Below are positions 51,160-60,508 of a stretch of DNA of 64,000 nt, piece after piece. The notes beneath the pieces are model-generated. The model was not told where the DNA came from. It saw only the letters and a list, made by a program, of their open reading frames with translations, and searched no databases. Each line of letters begins with the position of its first letter. The first letter of the stretch is position 1. Made by a program: the position numbers and the translations under genes. The DNA is from Nymphaea colorata (Eukaryota; Streptophyta; Magnoliopsida; Nymphaeales; Nymphaeaceae), in NCBI RefSeq assembly GCF_008831285.2, contig NC_045139.1:16970354-17034353 (forward strand), in the 5' to 3' direction.

Positions 51160-54027
51160 TCAGTTCCCCTTGCCGCCCAAGGCTGACAAGGTGACCAACT
51201 TCACAGTTTTGAGGAAGTCATACTTGAACTCATGGCTCCCATGAAAGTGGTCCGCAGGCACCAACTTGGTGTAGAAGTAGAAGGCACAAGAGGCAGCCAT
51301 GGGCCCAACCCAGAAGACCCAGTGGTCCTCCCATAAGTGGCCCCCCCTCACCACGGCAGGGCCCAAGCACCTCGCCGGGTTCATCCCGGCTCCGGCGTAG
51401 CCCTTGTGACCGGTCACCGTCGACGACACGAACGCCATCAGGCCGACGACCAGGCCGATGGCCGCGCACACTTGTTGCCTCCCCAGTGCCCTTGCCTGTT
51501 TGATGTCAAACGCCATCCATATGGACGCAAACAGGAGAATGAAGGTGCAGAACAGTTCCAGCCAGAATGCCGTCTCGGTTTCTACTCCAAGTCGTATCGG
51601 AACCCCTTCTCGTCCCGGGGCGATCACGCTGATGGTGCAGCCACCGAGGGAGAAGATGGCTTGAACGGCTTCGGAGACTACGGCCTTGAGAGCGAGTGCG
51701 CCGAGGATGCCTCCGGTGCATTGGGCTGCCATGTAGATCGCGGCATGTCCGGGCGAGATGAGGCCGATGAGCGCCGCCGAGAGGGTGATGGCGGGATTGA
51801 TGTGGCCGCCGGAGATTGGGGAGACGGCAAGGAGTATGACGGTGACGGCGAGGAACACCAGGAGGGCGGCGAGGAGGTTCGGCTCCTTGACTCCGGAGCC
51901 ATAAGAGGAGATGGTGATGGTGCCGAGAGCGAAGACCAGGACGGCCGTGCCAATGAGCTCGCCCACTGAGGCCCTCCAAACCTGCCATAGTCCAACAGAC
52001 TGTTGTAAATTTGTCCCTTTTGTCTCAAGACACTTGTGATCTGTGATCTCTACCAAGTGAGGAAGTCAGAAACAAGTTGATCTTACCTGCAAATTGATCA
52101 GATCAGGAAGGCCTAGCCTTTTGCAGATCAGCTGAGAGGTGGTCAGGTTACTAAACTTCTCTTGCTCCCCTTGCTTTTCTCCCTGTACGTTTATCCTGCA
52201 TGGTTCCACACAATCCAATAAATTTTCCTAACAATTACCATTTGTTAGCATTGTTTGGCCAATGGAACAGTAACATTAACAAATTGTTACTGTTTCATTA
52301 GTCAAACGACCTTTAAAATCCGCCATGCCTTAGCAGCAAATTAAATGTGGCTCAGAGTTGCCTTGATTGTGATGGCCCATTGCATGGAGGCGGGACCAGA
52401 ACTCGTTGCACCACAGAGCATTGACATACAGGGGCGAAGCCAAGGGGGAGGGCCCACATAGTCTCTAACCCCATCTTAATCTTTTTTTTTTGTAAATTTA
52501 AAAAAAAATTACTCGTCTTATAAAAATTTTGAAAAAATAATATTTTAGCTTGTGTCAAAATTTAGAAACTTTAATTTGACCTCCTCATGAAAAATATCTA
52601 ACTCTACCTCTATAAGTAGTAGTGTACAATCAAGCCACTCCTCCAGGTCCTCCCTGCCTGACATGGTGCTTCCACTGGCCTTGGGTGGTGCAGAGATGGA
52701 GCTCTGCTGATCGCGACGACAGATCGCTAGACCCGACTTGACTCGGCTTTTCCTCATTTAAAACTTATGTGCATATGTGTATGTATCGTACCTCCACTAG
52801 CCTTGTCAATGGATCGACTTGGTGCAGTCTTACTTGATTTAAAGCTTCCATTTATGCGCGTGTGTACCTTACCTAGTTAAAATTAAATTTCTAGCTCTGT
52901 CATTGGCATGCCCATATAAGTGCGTCTGCATCTTATATAATTGCTTTGTTTGGACAATAAATGTACAGGCTGGTGCTGTGCTAGCTTGAGGTTAACTAGA
53001 CTTGAAAACATTGTCGGCCGGCCGCTGCTTCATTAAAGTTACGGGAAAGAAACCAAAGAAAAGAAAGAGCTCCCGAAGCATTTTTACTTGGAATTTCAAC
53101 TTTGTAAGAGTCTCTCACACACACCCAAGAAAGTGGCTAAGAATTGTTCCCCGGGATGGATAGGGTTACAAGTGGATCCAATGCTTGATCCTTTAAATCG
53201 AGCAAACATGATAAATGCCCCTCTGTCTCAAGTCTGACCTCATTCCCATCCCTTGCAAAGTTGGTGAAAACTTTAATGGCCGCACTCTCTACCGTGGGGC
53301 TTTTCTCGTTTAAGATCTCAGACTTAAGACCTTCAAGCTAAGAGTTCGATAGCCGCTGCTGGAAATGGTAGTAGTAAGAATGCTGATGTCCCCTCAACCC
53401 ACTAAGTACACTTAACTCCAGCCATATAGGCTAGTGTGGGCCGTTGCCCACACCAGCTTCTCAATTTTCTTTCATTTTTACATTAAAATCGTTTAATATT
53501 TATTTTGTTATACATATAAGTGCCCCTTCATGTATAAAAACCTGTGCATCAGTTTCCTTTTAAAAAATTTTTCTGGTTCCGCCACTGTTTAAGTGGCTGT
53601 TTAGTAACAGTAGCACACAATTATTGTTGTCTCATGAATCTACTTCAAAATTTGTCTAATTTTTTGAGACAAATTTATAAAATAGTAACACATACAATAT
53701 GTTAGTATTGTCAAACGGCTCCTCTACTTCCAACCACCATACACAACTCTTCTAGCCATATCTAACATTGAACACACAGGCCCCAGGTTCAACGCCTTCT
53801 CACACAATACCTGGTGAGATGCCGGCATCTAATCAGTCATTTCTGTGCAGTTATAAGTATTTATGGCAAGAATTCTAGCTGGCTAGGCCATTATGCTATC
53901 CCTTTTTTTTTCAATAGGGAAGTGGTAGAAGCTTTAACATCAAAAGGAAGCCATGGCTCATGTTATTTAGGAAGTTTTTGCAAAAGACCACACAGCAAAA
54001 CATACTGTCATTTCAACTTCGAGAGAT

Positions 54028-54060
<33 letters not shown>

Positions 54061-54280
54061 CATTTTTCTTTTGAAATCTACATTCTCGAACTACGTTCTG
54101 GATGACCTCTACCAAATTATACCCACAAATGCACAGGTAACAGCAAAAAGGTTATATGTTTCTACTTAGATTTCTTCTAACCAGGAATGCAGACAGTTTT
54201 TGTTACTGATATAAGCCAACAAGCCGAAACCAACCACATATACGAAAACACATACAGACAAGCCACAATTTTCACAAAGC

Positions 54281-54343
<63 letters not shown>

Positions 54344-54430
54344 GAATTACCTTGGAGTTGAGGCAAAAGGCTGGATTCTGTTGGATGATGAGTGCATGGC
54401 TTCTTCATCGTAGTACAGGACTCCCGCCAT
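51160..54430 (-). CDS. XIP: X-intrinsic protein (XIP-type aquaporin)
   Basis: Membrane channel of the major intrinsic protein superfamily, XIP subfamily. Known XIPs transport glycerol, urea, boric acid or hydrogen peroxide rather than mainly water. Three coding exons: 54351-54430, 52087-52150 (64 bp) and 51160-51981. All have GT..AG borders and are in phase, giving 321 residues. The N-terminus contains NRIQPFASTP, a XIP signature. The first pore motif is INPAIT at residues 109-114. The second is NPARC at 249-253, where the Cys after NPAR is diagnostic of XIP. Loop C holds LGGC at 160-163. Six hydrophobic segments and two half-helices can be followed. Arg252 is the selectivity-filter arginine; Ala246 should be the neighbouring filter position. 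The large exon alone would give a plausible but truncated start; the upstream exons restore the family N-terminus. A TATA box lies at 54528-54535. Confidence 0.93.
52243..52313. mobile_element. Short MITE-like palindrome in XIP intron 1
   Basis: Left end GTTTGGCCAATGGAACAGTAAC, cited here by its part GGAACAGTAAC, pairs with TTACTGTTTCATTAGTCAAAC at the right. At about 70 bp it is nearly all stem and could fold into one hairpin. The ends match the TGTTTGRC-type family seen at 53592 and 59890. Confidence 0.55.
52430..52610 (-). repeat. Interspersed repeat family 2, copy 3 (inverted), in XIP intron 1
   Basis: Read on the minus strand it contains AAATTAAAGTTTCTAAATTT, TTTTTCAAAATTTTTATAAG and then GATGGGGTTAGAGAC and GGGCCCTCCCCCTTGGC. 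It is thus the same unit as 47120-47280 and 47806-47995. Confidence 0.65.
53415..53590 (+). repeat. Interspersed repeat family 1, copy B, in XIP intron 1
   Basis: Core GTGTGGGCCGTTGCCCACAC followed by CAGCTTCTCAATTTTCTTTC, then TTTAATATTTATTTTGTTA and CCCCTTCATGTATAAAAA. It ends in GGTTCCGCCACTG. It is collinear with copy C at 58128-58317 throughout. Confidence 0.75.
53592..53725. mobile_element. MITE-like element with GGCYGTTTGRCAA-type ends in XIP intron 1
   Basis: Left end GGCTGTTTAGTAACAGTAGC, right end GTTAGTATTGTCAAACGGCTC, which is its imperfect inverted copy. The interior carries TCTCATGAATCTACTTCAAA. It directly follows repeat family 1 copy B. The termini resemble hAT-type MITEs, but no 8-bp target duplication could be confirmed by eye. 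Confidence 0.55.
54282..54338. repeat. Compound (CT)n(TA)n microsatellite next to the XIP exon 1 donor
   Basis: About 13 CT units pass into about 14 TA units. On the transcript this begins about 12 bases after the splice donor of XIP exon 1 (exon ends at 54351). Confidence 0.9.
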
Positions 54431-54527
54431 TTCAGGCAAGGGGAAGACAGGCCTGGAGTATTTCTTTCTCTGGCCAAGGAGGAGTCGCCGGAGAGAGAGA
54501 GTGCGCGGGCAACAAGCCCTTTGCATG

Positions 54528-54535
54528 CATTTATA
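54528..54535 (-). promoter_or_regulatory. TATA box of the XIP gene
   Basis: Reads TATAAATG on the minus strand, about 100 bp upstream of the start codon at 54430. A GA/CT-rich leader lies between them. Confidence 0.65.
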
Positions 54536-57500
54536 CGGGTAGCTGGCTAACTCAACTAACCCCTGTATCTTTATCATTTCCCCCTTAAATTGACACCCTC
54601 TAACTCCATGAAATTCCACTGTAGGCTTCAACAATTTCTAATGCTCACCACTATTTCATAATGTTTTTAGTTGAAACTTGTTAGAAACATTCCTTTTTTC
54701 TTCTGATTCACCGTCGAGAGATGCAACTTCAGTATTAAACTCTTAACCTTCTTCAATTAGTTGTATCCAGATTTCACAGCAAAATCCAAGATCCAGGTGT
54801 AGGATTTGGGTCCAGCATGGAGCTGAGGAAGGATCTGATCCATTTACATCCATACGAACCAAGACAGCTAGCTCGACGAGTTTTTTGAAAATTGTCCGCT
54901 TGTCTTGAAATTTTGAACAAATTCAATCGCTTAAACGAAAAAAAAAAGTGGCCTTAATATCTTTCAACTGCCCCATCGACCCTTTAAACAAGATCACGGA
55001 ATTCAGATCCAGATTTGGTGGCCGCGTTTGGATCGAAAGGCACCCGATCGGACACGATGGATCCACTCAGGAGTGCTCACTTTTATGAGCAGTCACTTTT
55101 ATGTCGAAGGCATGTTTGGCATGATGGGGACTGGGTGGCATGTGTGACGAAGATCCCGAACTCACACACGATAAGCAGTAAAGCCGCATTTAAAATTCAT
55201 GAAATTGGTCGTGTTATTTGCGACCACCAAACGCTCGCTTAGACAACTGTTCATCAGTATCTATCTACAAAAAGTTGGTACAGCTCATGTAATGCGTGAA
55301 ATGAGTCAAATCTGCGTATCAAATCTACTGAAAACCAAGTGTCTGTCATGAATTCGTTAAATGCATGCAGTAGCGAACATCATGATATTTTAAAAAGATC
55401 GCCTTATTCTTATCACGAGTTTCAAAAGAAACGATGAAAACTCTTCCGTTTGTGCAATAATAATACGTTGCTATTGTTTTCATCTTAAAATTGGGGTGGA
55501 TTTATATAATGCTGCAATGCAATGCATGAATCTACTCCAAACATTGATGTTATTCTGTAACCACCTGTTACTTTAGCCAAACACCTTTGAAATGCTTCGA
55601 AAGTTGCACAAACTTATTATTATTATGAAGCAAATTGCTGAATGAGGAGTTCGTATCTGTGCAAACTTAATATTAAAAGGGTGCAATTTTTTTTATTTCC
55701 AATATAACTGTATTGCCTAATAAAGGTTTAAGATACTCGGGAAAAGGGGATAAAGTTTAGGATGTGAACAAGGTTAAACACAATCAATCATTTGTTTGGT
55801 TGATTAATTAAGTAGAAGGAAAAAAAAAAAGGGAGGTCAAAAACTTGTTCTATTGCAAAGGGGGGAAAGAAAAGGAAGAAAATTGAAAAGATGCTCTAAT
55901 ACAAATCCGATTGGAAAGTAAAGTAAAGATATATCGGTTTATACCATATATGCCATTTTTTTTCTCTTTGTGCATGCTTGAACAAGGTTTTACGTGATAT
56001 TAGTATCTTTTTCGATCCAGAGTAGCCTTTAACCACCGTAAACCATTCACTATGCCTCCTTTCCCATTTCCATAGTCAGGTATTATTGTAAAGTAATATA
56101 AATTCTGTTATTTTATTTCCTTTATGTAATCCAAACAAATATAATTTTAATAATTCCTTCATTTTTATCCGAATAGGCTTCATACTCACCTATTTCATTT
56201 CTTTTTATTTTCTTTTGTCCTTCCTCCCTTTGTTTTCATATTCTTTCCACCCCTCCCTTTCCTTCCCTATCCCTACATCCAAACAAAGGATTAAGGCCGC
56301 CAACTACTTTTTCCAGCTTATTATTGTTTGGGGTTTCTGCACAAAGCACGCATTGATAAAGTGTAAGTGTAGGGACAAGGTCAATTGAGATGGCATTTAT
56401 TTGATAGATTGGCAAATTGGAGATTGGATCCTATCCACACTCATTAAAGCTGGTCCAAGAATCAGATGGGCTTTTTTACTTTCACCAGCTACTTGGACTT
56501 TAGAGGAAGTTCTTCATAAATACATAATAATTTGGACACAGATCAGGTCGGGCACAACCCAAATCCAAAACCGTACCAGACCCTACTAAATTTAGACTGC
56601 TTACTTTCTATGTTTCTAATAAGAAATTAACGGCGCTTTCACAATAGTCGACCTAATAGCTAGGCCCACCAATCTGTCGTAAGGCTGGGCGTCGGGTCAA
56701 GTACCTATGGGTGTACTATACCTAACTCAGGCCTAAAAAAAAGGCAATGGGTAGGCCTAATTTGGCCCAATAATTTTTTTTAATATACATTTTATTGATT
56801 TATATATATTATTATAATATTTTTTACAATTAATTATATTTATCTATTATTTTATATTAAAATATGTATTTTTATTTAATGCCCAAGCTTAATCCGTTGT
56901 ATAAAAAAAGGGTATCATTTTTTTTTTCCGTCTTTCCCGTATAAAGTTTGAACGAATGCAAGCTTAAAAAATGGCCACATTGTTCAGACTTAGATTTGAA
57001 TGGGATTTAGGATTTACCAAACTCGGCATCAAATCTGGACGGGCAATGGGATTCTCATTTTACTTTTTTTTTATTAACTAAATTTGGATGCTACTATTTA
57101 CATAAGTTAATTAGATTTTGATGGGTATCAAACTCAAATTTTATATTCAATTAAGTAACTGCATATCCAAATCCAATTAGTGTTCAAATGCTGATGTTTT
57201 TATAAGCTCGGATGTTAATGGATCAAGACCAAATCCATAAAAACTGAAACAAAAAATAGTTTTCCGTTTTCAAACTTTTTCATTTTCTCCTCGAGGTGAA
57301 TTGATAGGTGGAGCTGCGAGGTGCCGAGGGCGGTGGTTAAAGGGGAAGGAGACGTAAGAACGAACTGCCGCCGGCCATGGCTGCCGGGTCAACCTCAGTG
57401 GAGAACGCAAGAGTCAATGCAGCCCGCCATTTGTCTCTCTCACCTTTAGACGTGCACTCGTGATCATGAAAGTCCAAGCGAGAACAGGACACTCTAGTTT

Positions 57501-57617
57501 CTGGAACAACCTGGAGTGTGTTTGATTGCCACATGATGGTGGATCTTCGGTGTTCCAAGTGAGGTTTCCGTCAGAATTTCTGAAATTACGTTTTAGTTTC
57601 TGAATCACAGTTTTATG

Positions 57618-57900
57618 GGATTAAGGATGTCAATGGATCAAATTCAATCGGATTTACTTTTTATTATACTCGATGTATACGATTTTCGTATATTTGAATT
57701 TGAATGAGAGTGCACAAAAGTCGATATCGAATCCAAACCCAATTTTTAAATCCACAATATGAATCCAATCTAATATCCCACTTTTGAATTCACGTTCCAA
57801 TCAAATCCGCAAATCATATGTTGAAAACGGACTCTCAAAATGTATGGATATTGGATGATGTTTCTTTTAAAATTAAATCTGGATCCTAATTAGCGCATTA
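57618..57900. repeat. Fragment related to the GGGATGTCAA element
   Basis: Begins with TAAGGATGTCAATGGATCAA and continues with AT-rich sequence containing CAATCGGATTT and AATCCAATCTAATATCC. This resembles one end of the element at 46232-46621; the other end is not clear. Confidence 0.4.
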
Positions 57901-58127
57901 TTCATTCAGCGGTACCTTTCATGTGGTAAGAATCGTCTTGCCACGAGACCCGTCCATGAATAAAAGAGAGCCATTCATCGGTACCGCATGGATTGATGTT
58001 ACAGCTCGTGATAATTTATTTGAGGGTCTATTTCAAACCAGTTGATGAGGAGTTCTCTGGACATGTGGGTGGCCAAGAATTACAGGTTTCTTGAATAGGA
58101 GGGAAGCGAGTGGGCGAAGTGGCAGCA

Positions 58128-58317
58128 GTAGTGGAGCTACATATAGACTGGTGTGGGCAGTTGCCCACCCCAGCCCTTCAATTTTTCCTTCATTTTCACA
58201 TTAAGGTCTTTTAATATTTACTTTGTCACATTTGTAAGTACCCCTTCAAGCATAAAAATATGTGAATTAGTGTCTCTCTAAAAAAAATTCTGTTTCTGCC
58301 AATGACTGGCAGTGGCG
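58128..58317 (+). repeat. Interspersed repeat family 1, copy C
   Basis: Starts near AGTAGTGGAGCTACATATAG, has the core GTGTGGGCAGTTGCCCACCC, then TTTAATATTTACTTTGTCAC and CCCCTTCAAGCATAAAAA, and ends near CAGTGGCGGCACC. It follows copy B base by base over about 170 bp with moderate divergence. Confidence 0.75.
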
Positions 58318-58964
58318 GCACCAATCAGTTGCTATATATATATATGTGTGTGTGTGTGCGCGTACTCTCATGTGAATGTGCAGTGTTCTTGCTTAAAGCA
58401 AAGAGTCTTCCTTTACTTAGCAAGTAATTGGGGTTGTAAACTGATATTAGATGACGAAAATGTTTATCACCTTTTCTTACTTGTAGAGTCACCATTCAAT
58501 TTTCATAGTACACACACAAATATGCACTTTTTATTAATGATAAATTATACAAAAGGTACTTTACTTTTAAGAAATGCATCAAAGCGCGTTTATTTTCATG
58601 ATTTTTCGTTTGACCACGTCCAATTCAAGTGGGAAAACGAGAATGTCCATAATTTGTCATTCCGTCTGCAGTTAAAATTTATGTTGGTGCTGGCGATGTG
58701 CAGCGAGCCGAGCGGGACCTGACCCAGGTGCATCGGAAGCGAACCGTGTCTCACAGGTCCAAGCTCAATAATTGGAAGGGCCAAAAATCAACATGGCCTG
58801 CCCGCGTTTGACCCATTCGGTGGTGTCATTGAATCTTCAAAATCGTTACAATGGGGAATTTGGTTTCTTCCCGGTTCTTGGCGAATCCAACCGATATACA
58901 TGCAGTCGGCAGCTATTGAGAATCGCAGTACAAAAGTCACGGTTTCCCGGACAAACATGGTGGG

Positions 58965-58965
<1 letters not shown>

Positions 58966-59004
<39 letters not shown>
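58966..59004. repeat. (CT)n microsatellite
   Basis: About 19 CT units in intergenic DNA. Confidence 0.9.
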
Positions 59005-59006
<2 letters not shown>

Positions 59007-59500
59007 ATGGTGGGTCGTATAGTATTTACACCAGTGCGGGAAATTCTATTCCGGTGGACGGTTTCTGTCGCCGTTAATTCCAGAAAGAGTCGAGATCAAT
59101 ATTTGTTGAGCAGAGCAGTTTTTGGGAAGTATGTGGCTTATGTTATATAATTCAGAAAAAAAAAATCCTGAAACAAATTTTTCATATTTTAATCAATATT
59201 ATGTTTGGAAATGATGATTAATTTTTTTTATTATAAAAAATGTCTTTACCAACGAAATTTATGTTGGTCATGTCCGTACCCATTCCCTAGATTTTTTGCG
59301 ATATCAACATGTCCTCTTTGCATGAAACAAAATAACTACATTGAGTGAATCTGAAGCATTATGTATGTGATGCCTTTTCAATTAACAGTGAGCCAAAGAT
59401 GGGCTAAAGAGGTCAAAGCAAACACTGGTGATGGGGCTGTCTTTATCTCTGGAGTTCAAAAGAAGACACTATTCAGCTATAAGAAACAAAAAGTACCATT

Positions 59501-59503
<3 letters not shown>

Positions 59504-59540
<37 letters not shown>
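59504..59540. repeat. (TA)n microsatellite
   Basis: About 18 TA units in intergenic DNA. Confidence 0.9.
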
Positions 59541-59542
<2 letters not shown>

Positions 59543-59889
59543 CACCGCAATATAATATTTTCAGTGATTATTTTTCTTCGTTTGTCATTATCCGTTTTGT
59601 TTTGTCTTTGTATCTCTTCTGGTTTTCCTTGTTAGTGATTAACAAATTCCACTTTAATATATCGGCGAATTGGGAAAGGCTGTGGAGGATATGAATTATA
59701 CGTTTGACCGCATCTTTTTGCAAGTTTTGTTTCACAAAACAAATCTAATCTCAAAATTAAAACATTGATGTCCCCATTGTTGTTAATTGGTGTTCACGTT
59801 TTAGATAATAGAAATTCGTTTTTTAAAGTACAAAAATAAATTTGAAAAAGTTCGATAAAATATGGTTTTGAAGATCATGGTTCTTAGCG

Positions 59890-60015
59890 TTGTTTGACAT
59901 TAAAAACAACGTGTAAGTGTTCTATGAATCTACCTTCACCCAAACAAGTGCCTCATGAACCTATTCCAATTTTAAGGTAGATTCACGAAACACTTACATG
60001 TCAAACGGCTTTTAT
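59890..60015. mobile_element. MITE-like element with GTTTGACAT inverted ends
   Basis: Left end GCGTTGTTTGACATTAAAAA, right end CACTTACATGTCAAACGGCT, which is its imperfect inverted copy. Inside, ATGAATCTACCTT and AAGGTAGATTCACGAA also pair, so most of the 125 bp could form one hairpin. No coding capacity. Confidence 0.65.
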
Positions 60016-60508
60016 GGAAACGATTTTGGTGTCATGCTTCTAATACAAAAAGACTATGTTCCTATTGTTTTAACATGAGAGGAGCATTTTTATCATTTAT
60101 AAGGGCATTTTTTACACGTATCACTTTTGCCCTTGTAGGAGCTCTTTCTTTTAGCTAACAAGGGTATAACACATGGTCTCTTGTTATAGGCGCATAACAT
60201 AACATATAACCTATTCCAGGTTCTTATGCTTAGTGGCCTTTATTTGCCCATTTCTAGGTCATATTAAATTTTTAGAAAAACAAGGCTCGCTCTTGAGATT
60301 AGACATAAAACATTGATCAACTAATGAAAAATTTCCTTTGCTACAAAAGTTGTGAAGAAAAAAAAGAGAGAGAGAAAAAGGACCCAATGTGCTAATATGC
60401 TTCCGAAAAGAACATCCAAACTCAGTTAATATATTTTTAACTTGTAAAGATACAACAGAACTGCCCCTAAAAACCTACATATTTACAAGAAAAAACTAGC
60501 ATAGGTTT

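Larger units (their letters stand above)
54536..60508. other. Intergenic region between XIP and C2H2 genes
   Basis: About 6 kb without a gene I can support. It holds upstream DNA of XIP, a partial MITE-like end near 55530-55590, a GGATGTCAA-family fragment (57618-57900), repeat family 1 copy C (58128-58317), CT and TA runs (58966-59004, 59504-59540), and a MITE-like element (59890-60015). The AT content rises strongly at 56750-56900. The C2H2 3' UTR should lie just below 60509. Confidence 0.5.

Noticed and set aside
51337-51969. 210-residue open frame on the plus strand
   Set aside because: It is antisense to the XIP exon; its Gly/Arg/Glu-rich composition is a shadow of the GC-rich aquaporin codons.
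52056-52058. Start of the aquaporin at the beginning of the long open frame
   Set aside because: It has no XIP-like N-terminus and uses a non-ATG codon. Exons 54351-54430 and 52087-52150 supply the family N-terminus in phase.
55015-55242. 75-residue open frame in the XIP-C2H2 intergenic region
   Set aside because: No family resemblance, and it lies in repeat-rich DNA.
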